The notes beneath the pieces are model-generated. The model searched no databases. It was given only the letters and a program-made list of their open reading frames with translations, and was not told the origin of the DNA. 64,000 bases of DNA, taken from an uncultured Clostridia bacterium (lineage in GTDB: Bacteria; Bacillota; Clostridia; Oscillospirales; Acutalibacteraceae). Numbering within the stretch: position 1 is the first letter of the stretch; every line of letters begins with the position of its first letter. Position numbers and translations under genes: made by a program. This document shows, one piece after another, positions 15,315 to 23,676 of this stretch. Location of the stretch: the NCBI GenBank assembly GCA_937892115.1, contig CALAUI010000025.1:62001-126000 (forward strand), given 5' to 3'.

Positions 15315-16262
15315 TTATAATAAGCTGATAAATGCTGGCACTTTATCCTCAAAGGTAAACATACCCAGATACCAGGATAAAATGGGGGTGGCAAAGAAAG
15401 TGGACACAAGTATGCCCAGTGAAAGATAGGGACCCATAGCCAGTTCCCTGCCGAGATGCTTCACCTTCATGAGAATCAGATGAATTACGGCGCCTGCCAT
15501 GCAGCCGATAACGACAGCGAGAATCGTGGCTTTGTTGCCCAGGAAAAGGCCTACTGCCGCCATAAGTTTTACGTCTCCGCCGCCGATGGCACCGCCGCCG
15601 GAAATAATGAGCATAAGAAGGAATGCCCCTCCTACACAGACGGGTCCGAGTATGACGTCAAGTAAATCTTTGTTGAACGAATGCGTTGACCTGTAAGCGA
15701 TTATGCCCATCAGCACGGCTCTGATAAGACCGATAACGGCGATGAAAATATTTATGCCGTTTGGTATTTCGTGCGTGCGCGCATCTATGAAAGTAAGCAC
15801 GAGCAGAGCGCAGAAAAGGGCGCAGATAAGCACAAAATCAACCACGTTCATATAGGTGATTTTTGCCGTCGCTTCCGCCAAAGCATTGTATTTATCGACA
15901 GAATCCAGCTTCAGTACACCGAAGGGAATGACTCTGTCAATCGTAAACCACAGATTAAAGGCAAAGAATGCACCGGTAACAAACTCCACAAAGGGATACT
16001 GACCGCTTATTTTTGCCTTGCAGCCGTGACATTTTCCCCTTAAAAATATCCAGGAGAAGAGGGGAATCAGCTCATACCAGTGAAGCCGCTTGCCGCAGGT
16101 CATGCAGTGGCTGGGCTCCTTGGCGATTGACTGCCCCAGAGGTGTTCTCAGTATGCAGACATTCAGAAAGCTGCCGAATACCGTACCCAGTATGAATACG
16201 AGTATATACATCGGTATCTTAAGATATGCCATTGTATAAACGACAAATTCCGATAATGTCAT
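15315..16262 (-). CDS. pilD: type IV prepilin peptidase / N-methyltransferase
   Basis: The protein of 315 residues cleaves prepilin leaders and methylates the new N-terminal Phe in the cytoplasmic membrane. It has an N-terminal membrane segment with 'FGSFLNVCILRTP', a zinc-binding domain with two CxxC pairs ('CMTCGKRLHWYELIP' and 'CHGCKAKISGQYP'), and the two catalytic Asp motifs of the aspartic GxGD family: 'FIDARTHEIPN' and 'GGGDVKLMAAVGLFLG'. Several hydrophobic helices surround these. Both the cysteine domain and the GGGD site are intact, so a full bifunctional enzyme is expected. Its ATG at 16262 follows the stop of the upstream pilin gene by ten bases with AAGGAG between, indicating coupling. 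All prepilin-like genes in this window carry signals it should recognise. Confidence 0.95.
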   Translation of the reverse strand: MTLSEFVVYTMAYLKIPMYILVFILGTVFGSFLNVCILRTPLGQSIAKEPSHCMTCGKRLHWYELIPLFSWIFLRGKCHGCKAKISGQYPFVEFVTGAFFAFNLWFTIDRVIPFGVLKLDSVDKYNALAEATAKITYMNVVDFVLICALFCALLVLTFIDARTHEIPNGINIFIAVIGLIRAVLMGIIAYRSTHSFNKDLLDVILGPVCVGGAFLLMLIISGGGAIGGGDVKLMAAVGLFLGNKATILAVVIGCMAGAVIHLILMKVKHLGRELAMGPYLSLGILVSTFFATPILSWYLGMFTFEDKVPAFISLL

Positions 16263-16272
16263 ATTTTACTCC

Positions 16273-16764
16273 TTAACCGTTTTCGGGGTCTATGGTACTT
16301 TCTACTTCAAGAGTGGGATGCGATGAGATTGTGTTATCAACGGTGATGTAGTAACACAAGTCGGATTTAACAGATTTACTATCATTAACGCTTGCATTTC
16401 TTTTGAATCTTTCAATATCCTGCCCATCGCCTGCATAACCACTATCGCCCTTTGGCCAATAAGTGATAGTATTTTCGCCGTATTCTCCACCTGAAACAAA
16501 TTCAACGTCAATGTGTTTTATCCCGGTGTTTTCGCTTACTCTTGTACCGACCCTGATGGTACCTTTTCCGTTAATACTTCCGTCTGCCCATTCGGTTTTA
16601 ATAAACGCAAGTATATCCTCCGCCGCCGCGGTAACAACGGCATCGTGGCTCTTCTGAATGTACTTAACGAAGTTCGGAGCCATTACGGCGATGAGCGACA
16701 CCATGATCGCGATAACAATGATGAGCTCAATGAGTGAGAAACCTTTGCTGTTAATCTTTTTCAT
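16273..16764 (-). CDS. type IV pilin (paralogue of the 17227 pilin)
   Basis: The protein of 163 residues starts at the ATG at 16764, set nine bases from GGGGG; a TTG two codons earlier is too close to that site. The leader 'KKINSKG' precedes 'FSLIELIIVIAIMVSLIAVM', with Phe at +1 and Glu at +5. The first 50 mature residues are almost identical to the pilin at 17227 ('APNFVKYIQKSHDAV'), and the proteins then diverge in the globular part. This one has a segment with 'SDLCYYITVD' and a single Cys, so no disulfide loop is seen. It is directly followed by pilD. It may be an alternative major pilin or an abundant minor one. Confidence 0.88.
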   Translation of the reverse strand: MKKINSKGFSLIELIIVIAIMVSLIAVMAPNFVKYIQKSHDAVVTAAAEDILAFIKTEWADGSINGKGTIRVGTRVSENTGIKHIDVEFVSGGEYGENTITYWPKGDSGYAGDGQDIERFKRNASVNDSKSVKSDLCYYITVDNTISSHPTLEVESTIDPENG

Positions 16765-16960
16765 ATACAACTACCCCCATAGTCAATATACAAATATGTA
16801 TTCCGTATACGGTTATATACGGTAAATACCTGAACAACTGCACAAGATATTAAATTTTATAAATAATTTCCCCAATCAAATATCACTCAATAACGGATAA
16901 TCCTGAAATTATGCATTATTCAATAATAATCAACTGAGGTTTTCTGTTTTTGTTTTTCTT

Positions 16961-16992
16961 GTCATTGCGAGCCCGCAGGGCGTGGCAATCGC
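16961..16992. repeat. partial copy of the GTCATTGCGAG palindromic repeat
   Basis: It matches the left end of the family (GTCATTGCGAGCCCGCAGGG, then CGTGGCAATCGC) and then stops just before a full copy begins at 17004. The CCCGCAGGG version is shared with the copy at 17770, while the neighbour at 17004 has CCGTAGG. Confidence 0.75.
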
Positions 16993-17003
16993 TTTCACAG
17001 TAT

Positions 17004-17094
17004 GTCATTGCGAGCCGTAGGCGTGGCAATCGCAAGTTTGCAGGGGCGTGTCATCAGAAGGAGATTGTCGCGTCGCTTTGCTCCTCACAATGAC
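17004..17094. repeat. palindromic repeat copy 2 (GTCATTGCGAG family)
   Basis: It begins GTCATTGCGAGCCGTAGG and ends GCTCCTCACAATGAC, close in sequence to the copy at 15145. It lies between two pilin genes. Confidence 0.85.
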
Positions 17095-17110
17095 AGTGGA
17101 TAACCTTACC

Positions 17111-17136
17111 GCCCCGGCAAGGGGGAGAGCCGGGGC
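17111..17136. other. GC-rich hairpin between pilin genes
   Basis: GCCCCGGC (17111-17118) pairs perfectly with GCCGGGGC (17129-17136) around a ten-base loop. No T-run follows on the minus strand, so it is more likely an RNA-stabilising or processing hairpin than a terminator. Confidence 0.5.
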
Positions 17137-17163
17137 TGATAAAATAAAACGTTAATTAGGGGT

Positions 17164-17187
17164 ACAGCCGCCGTCACCGACGGCTGT
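17164..17187 (-). terminator. candidate terminator/attenuator after the 17227 pilin
   Basis: On the minus strand ACAGCCG pairs with CGGCTGT around a ten-base region that can extend the stem. It is followed after about a dozen bases by a T-rich stretch (CGTTTTATTTTAT). The spacing to the T-run makes it a weak or leaky terminator. Confidence 0.45.
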
Positions 17188-17226
17188 AATAAATTCAGTT
17201 AATTAAATAATAGTAATTAAACTAAA

Positions 17227-17652
17227 TCAAGCGCCTGTATTTGTTGAACCTTCCATCTTGAATGTGGGACCGTCATTGATTGTGATAATCCACACATCTT
17301 TTGTTGAACCCATGCCCTTTTCCATATCAGCGCCTGATGCTGCAATGATTTCATCAAGGTCAGCAATAGTGCTATCGGCACCTGCTTCAATCTGAAGAGT
17401 CCCATCAACGTAAATTATAATTTGTGAACCATCATCAGGAATTGTTGCATCTGTGTTGTCGGGGTCACCGTAGAAAACCTTAACTGTTGAAAGGAAATCT
17501 TCAGCTGCGGTTGAAAGAGCTGTGTCTCTTGACTTCTGAACGTACTTAACGAAGTTGGGAGCCATAACAGCGATGAGAGCTACCATGATAGCGATAACGA
17601 TGATGAGCTCGATAAGGGAGAAGCCCTTCTTGTTGTTTGCGAGTTTTTTCAT
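17227..17652 (-). CDS. type IV pilin, probable major pilin
   Basis: The protein of 141 residues has a short leader 'MKKLANNKKG' cut before 'FSLIELIIVIAIMVALIAVM', with Glu at +5, and 'APNFVKYVQKSRDTALSTAA' completing the long N-terminal helix. The globular domain is small and acidic. The ATG at 17652 has CGGAGGATATTCTT upstream, a strong site. The compact size, canonical signal, strong ribosome site and hairpins just downstream fit the main structural subunit, but its paralogue at 16273 is an alternative. It lies downstream of pilC, separated by a palindromic repeat. Confidence 0.88.
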   Translation of the reverse strand: MKKLANNKKGFSLIELIIVIAIMVALIAVMAPNFVKYVQKSRDTALSTAAEDFLSTVKVFYGDPDNTDATIPDDGSQIIIYVDGTLQIEAGADSTIADLDEIIAASGADMEKGMGSTKDVWIITINDGPTFKMEGSTNTGA

Positions 17653-17769
17653 AAGAATATCCTCCGTTTTCTTATTTCCGCTTTCGCGGTTTTGTTTTGC
17701 CCCTTTGGGGCGTCTATATGTAATCCTCCGCTTCCCCCTTGAAACGGAAGTGATTACCTGAATTAAGGC

Positions 17770-17862
17770 GTCATTGCGAGCCCGCAGGGCGTGGCAATCG
17801 CAAATCAGCAGAGGCGTGTCATCTAAAGGAGATTGTCACGTCGCGTTGCTCCTCACAATGAC
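17770..17862. repeat. palindromic repeat copy 3 (GTCATTGCGAG family)
   Basis: It begins GTCATTGCGAGCCCGCAGGG and ends GCTCCTCACAATGAC. It starts within ten bases of the pilC stop, and may form a hairpin at the 3' end of the pilC message. Confidence 0.85.
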
Positions 17863-17871
17863 AGACAAATT

Positions 17872-19092
17872 TTACATAGAGTCAAGGTTGTCATACATAC
17901 TCATCATGGGCATCAGCAGGGCGATAACCATGCCGCCTACTACACCTGCCATACATACGATAACAAGGGGCTCAATAAGTGAGGTTACAGACTCGGTAGC
18001 GGTCTTAACCTCTTCGTCAAAATACTCCGCCGTCTTATCAAACATGTCAACCAGGTTACCGGTCTCTTCGCCGATACTGGTCATCTGATAAACCATGGGC
18101 GGGAACATCTTAGTTCTCTCAATTGCACTTGAGAGGGAGTCACCCTGAGCAACGTCCATCTTTACATGGTCAAGAGCGTCAACGTAATAGATATTGGTCA
18201 TGGTGTTCTTTACTATGTCAAGGGCCTCAATCATGCCGATACCTGTTGCCAAAAGGGTAGAGAGGGTTCTCATAAGGTTTGAGCATGCCTGCTTCTCGGT
18301 AAGAGTACCGAGAAGGGGTGCCTTAAGCTTGATTTTATCAAAGATACTTCTGCCTGCGGGAGTCTTGACTGCCTTCTTAATAAGGAACACAAGAACGGCA
18401 ATTACAACTGCAATGATTATGAAGTTCTTTCTTATAAAGTTACTTGCGTTAACGAGGAAAAGAGTGAATGCGGGAAGCTCGCCGCCCAGTGAACTCAAGA
18501 AATCCTGGAACTTAGGAATAACGAATACCAGCATTACGATTACAACACCTACCATTACGCAGGCAAGTACGCACGGGTACATAAGTGACTTCTTAACGAG
18601 TGCCTTGGTAGCGGCAGTCTTATCAAACTGGTCTGCCATACGGGAGAAGGCGGTTTCAAGAGAGCCGGATTCCTCACCGGAGGCAATCATGGTTGAGAAG
18701 ATACCCTGCATACATTTATAATCCTGCATGGCTTCATGCATTGATGAGCCCTGCTCAATTTTTGTCTTACACCCCTCAATCGCCTGCCTCAGAGCGGGAT
18801 TACTGGTCTGAGTACCTATCATTTCAAGGGATTTGATAAGAGAAACGCCTGCCTGGAGAACGGAAACCATCTGTCGGCAGAATACCGCCAGCTCATGGGG
18901 TGTGGGCTGTTTACCGCCGCCAATACCGATTTTTACTTCCTTGTTCATGCCGGTGGCAAGCTCTATTCCCATGGGGGTAATACCTTTTGCCTTTATCTTT
19001 TGCAGTGCCTCTTCCTCGTTATCGGCATTGATATTACCTTTGACCTCTTTACCGGTAGAACTATCGAGACCTTTATATGCATAATCAGGCAA
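17872..19092 (-). CDS. pilC: type IV pilus inner-membrane platform protein
   Basis: The protein of 406 residues is a GspF/PilC family platform that couples PilB and PilT to pilin insertion. It begins 'MPDYAYKGLDSSTGKEVKG' and has two GspF domains, each with helical bundles and paired membrane segments: about residues 65-220 ('ELAVFCRQMVSVLQAGVSLI', 'LAC VMVGVVIVMLVFVIPKF' region) and 265-400 ('ACSNLMRTLSTLLATGIGMI', 'VGGMVIALLMPMMSMYD'). Length is normal for the family. The start is a TTG at 19092 with GAGGTGAGATT before it. It follows pilT after 53 bases in the same direction, a common gene order. Confidence 0.95.
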   Translation of the reverse strand: MPDYAYKGLDSSTGKEVKGNINADNEEEALQKIKAKGITPMGIELATGMNKEVKIGIGGGKQPTPHELAVFCRQMVSVLQAGVSLIKSLEMIGTQTSNPALRQAIEGCKTKIEQGSSMHEAMQDYKCMQGIFSTMIASGEESGSLETAFSRMADQFDKTAATKALVKKSLMYPCVLACVMVGVVIVMLVFVIPKFQDFLSSLGGELPAFTLFLVNASNFIRKNFIIIAVVIAVLVFLIKKAVKTPAGRSIFDKIKLKAPLLGTLTEKQACSNLMRTLSTLLATGIGMIEALDIVKNTMTNIYYVDALDHVKMDVAQGDSLSSAIERTKMFPPMVYQMTSIGEETGNLVDMFDKTAEYFDEEVKTATESVTSLIEPLVIVCMAGVVGGMVIALLMPMMSMYDNLDSM

Positions 19093-19145
19093 AATCTCAC
19101 CTCATTTACTTAATGAAATTGAAAATATATAAAACAAGATAGAAA

Positions 19146-20198
19146 TCAATAGATTTTTTTGCTCATTTCTTCGCGGTCAACTGCGTACGAAAGCGCATAG
19201 TCGCCGGAAATCTTACCTCTTACGTAGAGGTCATAGATTGAGTCGTCCATCATGTGCATACCCTGCTTCTTGCAGGTAGCCATGGTGTTGGGAATCTGGA
19301 AGGTCTTGCCTTCACGGATATGGTTACGGATAGCTGAGTTTGCAAGCATCAGCTCGGTGGCAACTGCACGGCCGCCGTTGATACGGGGGATGAGCTGCTG
19401 GGAAACGATACACTCGATAACATCGGCAAGCTGAGAACGGATCTGCTGCTGCTGATGCTCGGGGAATACGTCAATAATACGGTCAATAGCGCCTGCTGCG
19501 GATACCGTATGAAGTGTGGAGAGGACCAAGTGGCCGGTTTCAGCCGCGGATATGGCTGTCGTAATGGTCTCAAGGTCACGCATCTCACCTACGAGGATAA
19601 CGTCGGGGTCCTGACGAAGGGCAGCACGCAGAGCGTTGCCGAAATTCATCGTATCCGAGCCGACTTCTCTCTGATTGATGATTGATTTACCTCTGGGGTA
19701 AACATACTCGATGGGCTCCTCAATGGTGATGATATGGTGGTCATATCTTTCGTTCATTGACTGGATAAGAGAAGCAAGGGTGGTGGACTTACCGGAACCG
19801 GTAATACCGGTAACGAGTACAAGACCGCGGCGCTTGTCTCTCATCTGGAGAAGCTGCTCGGGAAGACCTAAGTCTTGAATATGGGGTATATGGTCATTCA
19901 GAAGACGGGCAGCCATGGCAACCGAGCCGGACTGCATATATACGTTAAGACGAAGACGGGGCATACCGGGCTTTTCATAAGCGAAGTCGACTTCACCATT
20001 CTTCTCAAATACGTCCTTCTGTCTGTTATTCATTATAGAATAAGCAAGCTTTTCACATTCATCTGCATAGAGGGATTCCTCCGTGATGGGCACAACGTGA
20101 CCGTCAACTCTCATCGAGGGGAATACACCTGAACAGATGTGAACGTCGGATGCATTTTTAGCGAACGCCTTGTTAATGTAATCTTCAAATGTAAACAC
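19146..20198 (-). CDS. pilT: type IV pilus retraction ATPase
   Basis: The protein of 350 residues is a hexameric PilT-type ATPase. Walker A is 'GITGSGKSTTL', followed by the Asp box 'IITIEEPIEYVY', Walker B 'ALRQDPDVILVGEMRDLETI' and the His box 'TGHLVLSTLHT'. The C-terminus has 'AIRNHIREGKTFQIPN', matching the AIRNLIRE motif needed for retraction in studied PilT proteins. No PilB-type N-terminal extension or cysteine cluster is present, separating it from PilB at 23677. The start is GTG at 20198. Presence of PilT implies a retractable pilus, so twitching or DNA uptake is possible. Confidence 0.96.
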   Translation of the reverse strand: MFTFEDYINKAFAKNASDVHICSGVFPSMRVDGHVVPITEESLYADECEKLAYSIMNNRQKDVFEKNGEVDFAYEKPGMPRLRLNVYMQSGSVAMAARLLNDHIPHIQDLGLPEQLLQMRDKRRGLVLVTGITGSGKSTTLASLIQSMNERYDHHIITIEEPIEYVYPRGKSIINQREVGSDTMNFGNALRAALRQDPDVILVGEMRDLETITTAISAAETGHLVLSTLHTVSAAGAIDRIIDVFPEHQQQQIRSQLADVIECIVSQQLIPRINGGRAVATELMLANSAIRNHIREGKTFQIPNTMATCKKQGMHMMDDSIYDLYVRGKISGDYALSYAVDREEMSKKIY

Positions 20199-20264
20199 AA
20201 AGTCACCAACCTAATCTTATTTGCAAAACCGATTTTTGTCATAAAAATTCACTTTTACAATTAC

Positions 20265-20293
20265 AATATAATACACAGCCGACAAAATTTCAA
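20265..20293 (-). promoter_or_regulatory. sigma-A type promoter upstream of pilT
   Basis: On the minus strand TTGAAA (20288-20293) is separated by 17 bases from TATATT (20265-20270). An overlapping TTGTTG-N17-TATTAT reading also exists. It lies about 65 bases before the pilT start and could drive pilT, pilC and the pilins. Confidence 0.6.
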
Positions 20294-20354
20294 CAATTAT
20301 TTTTTTTGCTGTGAAATATTGAAAAAAATTACAAAAATCAGGATGGCGAAATTG

Positions 20355-20384
20355 TGTACATTGTACAATGGGGGATTTGTACAT
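20355..20384. promoter_or_regulatory. cluster of three TGTACA palindromes upstream of pilT
   Basis: TGTACA occurs at 20355-20360, 20362-20367 and 20379-20384. The first two are adjacent, forming TGTACATTGTACA. They lie about 60-90 bases upstream of the -35 box of the pilT promoter, a position suited to an activator or repressor. No cognate regulator is identified. Confidence 0.4.
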
Positions 20385-20569
20385 GGTTGTTACCTCGGAT
20401 AATCTATCATATCCGAAAAAAATTTAATACAGACAATTTCTTGAAAATGCGTAAAAAAAGAAAAATAAGTAATTTATTTTCCTAAAACGACAAATAAGCA
20501 AAAAATTGTAAATAATTTTTGAATTTTCCGAAAAAATCAATGTCATATCCCCAAAGCAGTAAAAAAATA

Positions 20570-20607
20570 ACTGTACTCTGAGTGCAAAAAGCACCGCAGA
20601 ATACAGT
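20570..20607 (-). terminator. terminator after the YfhO-type gene
   Basis: ACTGTA-C-TCTG pairs with CAGA-A-TACAGT around an inner hairpin (GTGC/GCAC). T-runs follow on both strands (TATTTTTTT on the minus strand), so it may work in both directions. Confidence 0.75.
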
Positions 20608-20648
20608 TTTTTGTTTAATGGCGGGTTTCAAATTAAGGGCAAAACGGG

Positions 20649-23255
20649 TCATCCCGCCTTATGCTTTGGCTTCTTTTTTGCCTTTTCGGTTACGACTACG
20701 TACGTCGCAAGCAAAATAACGGATAATACGGATATTGCCGTTCCCGCTTTCATACCCTTCAACTCAAATTCAAATTCGGCAAAGTGTGTGCCCTCGGGTG
20801 CTCTGAAGCAAAGATAAGCATCATTAAGGGAGACATAATCCTCCTCCGGCAAATCCTTACCGTCAATCTTTATTTTCCAACTCTCGTCATAGGGAATGGA
20901 CGTATAAACGATTTGGTCGGAATCGGCGGTTACGGTACCCGTTATATGTGTATCCTCAAACGTCATGATATCCATCTGATTCTTTTTGAGATACTCATAA
21001 CCCTCGTTCAGCTTCTCTTTATTCAGCTTATATGCGTAAACGTATATTTTACCGCTGTCGTCGAATTCCTCGCCTATATATATTTTTGTTTCACAGTCTT
21101 TGTTATTTTCACTATTCGTGCATACTTTAGTCGATTCCTTACTGTTTGCCTCTTTTTTGCAGACACAGTAATAGTATGTATCGGCAGAGTCGTTTTCAAT
21201 ATTTACGGTAATATTGCCTTTATCGTCGCTTACTTTTCTGTAATTGATTATCCCGGTATTACTGTCGAAATCAAGACTGATATCTTCTCCGGTAACGGTG
21301 ATTGATTTAACTCTTTCAAAAGCGCCGTCTGTACCGGATGCAAGATTAAACCAGTTTGCCTGATTGCCGATTACGTCATTTTCCGACAGTTTCCAGTCCG
21401 CAAGTTCCTCGTTTACTCCGAAGGCAAGAGGAAGATAATAATCGTTTCTGAAGAAGCCGTCGGCAAGCTTCGTGTAACCGAATGCACTGATATAAGGACT
21501 GTATGCCCCTTTATCTCCTAAATATCTGACGGCGTGCATCATATTGTAAACGGGAGTCTGACAGGCGTAATTGACTGAATTTATGTAATTGGTTTCGTTT
21601 CCGAGTTTGTCCTGCATTTTTACCGCATTTTCGTATGCCATGGAAGAGAACAGATTGATTCCGTTATACCCGAAACATCCGTCATTTAATTCATAGCTTG
21701 AGACAGATCTGTAAAATTTATCATCGTCGTTTTGCTCGTTTGCCTTCTCAATAAAGGTCTGTAAGCTTTCATATTCTTCCTTTATCTCCGGCTGTTTTTT
21801 GACAATGTTGTAATTTCCGCTTCCCGAATATGCCACCTCAATAATCATACAAAAGGCAATAAACAGAGTGACAGAATCGCGGAACGAGCCGAGACACTTG
21901 AAGACGATAAGCAGGATGCAAAATACAACGGCAGCGACGATGCTGATAATAACCGCGCTTTTGTCTACACCGGATACGCCGTATTTATTTGCCGTCAGCG
22001 CAACAAGGATGACGGGCATGGCGGATAATATAGATTTATATACTTTTTCATCTTTAATGTCTGAAAACGTCTTAGCCGAAATAACCAACAGCACAAAACT
22101 GTACATGAATGAAAATCTGTAGGGCAGGTCGTTGGGCACATGAAAAGCGTGCCAGATATAATTCAGCACGTTGATATTCATACTGAAATACATAACGGCA
22201 AGCAGGATACCGAATCCCCATTTTTCTCTTCTTGACGGTTTCTTTGAAATGAAGAAAAAGACGGAAAGAATAACGGGAAGTATGCCGCTGTATATGTTGG
22301 GCAGGGTCGGAATCAAATCCCGTGCTTTTGACCTGAATGTGGGTGCAACGTCTGCAAGCTGATTAACAAGAAAATCAAAAAACCTAAAAAACAGCTCTCC
22401 GTTTTCCGGCCATGTATCCGACGTAGCGGAGCTGCGTGTGAGGATGAAAAAAACGGGAACGAGAGCAAATGCCGCAAGACCGCCGGCAATCAAAGACGAA
22501 AATGCAAACAGACCGCCGTCTCTGACGAAATTGCACCCGATTAAATTCTCAAAAAAGTATTTTTTATGTCTGATGGGAAGCATACTGTCTTTGCCGATAA
22601 AGAATTCGTAAATAAGAAACCAAATTACGGAGAATATGCATACCATATAACCGATATAAAAACTCGTAATAAGGGTGAGGGCAAGTGACAGAATATAAGG
22701 CAGTGGCTTATGATAGTCAATGAGCTTTTCTATGCCGTAAATCACAATGGGAAAAAGAGCGAAGGCATCAAGCCACATAAAATCCCAGTAATATGCCGCA
22801 AACCATCCGCAAAGAGAGTAGGCGACACCGAGGGAAACGGCAAAAATCCTGTTTGCATCCTGAGATTTGTTGATATAGTAGGTAAAGCATCCCGAAGCCA
22901 GCGCCGCTTTAACAAGAATGATTACGGCAATGGCAGAGTAAATATTATCCTTCGGGAAGAAAAATACCAACAGATTGACAGGACTCATCAGATAATTGAC
23001 CATGTTGCCGAAAAACGGCATTCCGAGACCGGTACTCCACGAATATATGAGCCCTCTGCCCTCCTTAACCCGGGAGTAAAACTCCGTGAGCATGGGATAA
23101 TACTGCGTTTTCATATCGCTGTACAGAATACACTTTTCTCCCAGAGGATACAATCCGTAAAGCACGTATACAAGCAACAAAAGACCCGCAGTTACGGAAA
23201 ATGCCCACAGGCAGTTCAGATTGGATTTTTTCTTAAGCGTTTTGCCGCCGTTCAC
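20649..23255 (-). CDS. YfhO-family multi-pass membrane protein (GT-C glycosyltransferase-like)
   Basis: The protein of 868 residues has more than ten hydrophobic helices across about residues 1-480, then an extracytoplasmic beta-rich domain and a final helix ('AGTAISVLSVILLATYVVV') with a basic tail. The first loop after helix one, 'LGEKCILYSDMKTQYYPMLTEF', carries the Asp typical of YfhO and other GT-C enzymes that use polyprenyl-linked sugars. 'STGLGMPFFGNMVNYLMSPVNLL' is also typical of YfhO. In Bacillus, YfhO adds sugar to lipoteichoic acid. The GTG at 23255 is chosen because GGAGGTGAAGCCC precedes it; the GTG at 23264 overlaps that site. It lies between pilB and pilT, which raises but does not prove a role in glycosylating pilin or another surface polymer. 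Confidence 0.85.
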   Translation of the reverse strand: MNGGKTLKKKSNLNCLWAFSVTAGLLLLVYVLYGLYPLGEKCILYSDMKTQYYPMLTEFYSRVKEGRGLIYSWSTGLGMPFFGNMVNYLMSPVNLLVFFFPKDNIYSAIAVIILVKAALASGCFTYYINKSQDANRIFAVSLGVAYSLCGWFAAYYWDFMWLDAFALFPIVIYGIEKLIDYHKPLPYILSLALTLITSFYIGYMVCIFSVIWFLIYEFFIGKDSMLPIRHKKYFFENLIGCNFVRDGGLFAFSSLIAGGLAAFALVPVFFILTRSSATSDTWPENGELFFRFFDFLVNQLADVAPTFRSKARDLIPTLPNIYSGILPVILSVFFFISKKPSRREKWGFGILLAVMYFSMNINVLNYIWHAFHVPNDLPYRFSFMYSFVLLVISAKTFSDIKDEKVYKSILSAMPVILVALTANKYGVSGVDKSAVIISIVAAVVFCILLIVFKCLGSFRDSVTLFIAFCMIIEVAYSGSGNYNIVKKQPEIKEEYESLQTFIEKANEQNDDDKFYRSVSSYELNDGCFGYNGINLFSSMAYENAVKMQDKLGNETNYINSVNYACQTPVYNMMHAVRYLGDKGAYSPYISAFGYTKLADGFFRNDYYLPLAFGVNEELADWKLSENDVIGNQANWFNLASGTDGAFERVKSITVTGEDISLDFDSNTGIINYRKVSDDKGNITVNIENDSADTYYYCVCKKEANSKESTKVCTNSENNKDCETKIYIGEEFDDSGKIYVYAYKLNKEKLNEGYEYLKKNQMDIMTFEDTHITGTVTADSDQIVYTSIPYDESWKIKIDGKDLPEEDYVSLNDAYLCFRAPEGTHFAEFEFELKGMKAGTAISVLSVILLATYVVVTEKAKKKPKHKAG

Positions 23256-23333
23256 GGGCTTCACCTCCGTAAGTTCAATCCCTCCGGAGAGGGACTGAGG
23301 ATTATTTTTTAATATCAGCTGTTTCTTCGGGCT

Positions 23334-23546
23334 TCAGCTCCGGCGCATCGTGTATGGTTGAAGCACCGAGGTCGAAAATGCGTTCAGCAGGCAGACGATG
23401 AAGAGCAGGGGAGTCCACGCGCTGCTGTTGACGAAGCCGAAATCCCCGAATTTGATGCGGTAGGAGGCAATGAATGAAGCGGCGATTGAAATCAGATCAA
23501 TCAGCAAAAAATCAAAATATGAGCCGATTTTGCCCTTGCCGTTCAT
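23334..23546 (-). pseudogene. short membrane protein resembling the N-terminus of a polyprenyl sugar-phosphotransferase (truncated)
   Basis: The frame gives 70 residues from the ATG at 23546, which has GGAGGGAATAAAT upstream. 'FDFLLIDLISIAASFIASYRIKFG' resembles the first membrane helix of WcaJ/CapD-type proteins ('LLDL...LAYxLRFG'), and a second helix follows. The usual further helices and catalytic domain are missing. Near the end, at a run of four T, the other frame continues with 'FDLGASTIHDAPELKPEETADIKK' and stops at about 23308, which reads like a more natural charged C-terminus. So it could be a remnant, a gene with a -1 frameshift, or a genuine small protein. It lies directly before the YfhO-type gene and probably shares its transcript. 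Confidence 0.5.
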
Positions 23547-23590
23547 ATTTATTCCCTCCAATCGTCGCAAATAGCCAATTTTACAAATAT

Positions 23591-23618
23591 ATTATATCAC
23601 AATTTTTATTTTAATCAA
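23591..23618 (-). promoter_or_regulatory. promoter for the small membrane gene and YfhO-type gene
   Basis: On the minus strand TTGATT (23613-23618), 16 bases, then TATAAT (23591-23596). It lies 45 bases upstream of the ATG at 23546 and downstream of the pilB terminator. Confidence 0.6.
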
Positions 23619-23645
23619 GATAAAATACAGAGTTTGACAAAATAA

Positions 23646-23668
23646 AAAGCCCCACCGGGTGGGGCTTT
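23646..23668 (-). terminator. terminator after pilB
   Basis: AAAGCCCCACC pairs perfectly with GGTGGGGCTTT around a single base, followed by TTATTTT on the minus strand. It starts eight bases after the pilB stop and separates pilB from the following genes. Confidence 0.9.
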
Positions 23669-23676
23669 ATCTGCTG

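Larger units (their letters stand above)
16765..17226. other. 462-base gap between two pilin genes holding repeats and hairpins
   Basis: No gene is seen. From right to left on the minus strand it has an A/T-rich stretch after the pilin stop, a hairpin at 17164-17187, a GC-rich hairpin at 17111-17136, a full palindromic repeat (17004-17094) and a partial one (16961-16992). Two near-copies of TATACGGT lie around 16805-16825, upstream of the pilin gene. The hairpins may reduce read-through from the more abundant pilin into the distal genes. Confidence 0.6.
20199..20648. other. 450-base A/T-rich regulatory gap upstream of pilT
   Basis: No gene is seen. The gap contains the pilT promoter, a cluster of three TGTACA sites and a terminator for the YfhO-type gene. 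Base composition is markedly A/T-rich compared with the coding regions around it. Confidence 0.6.
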
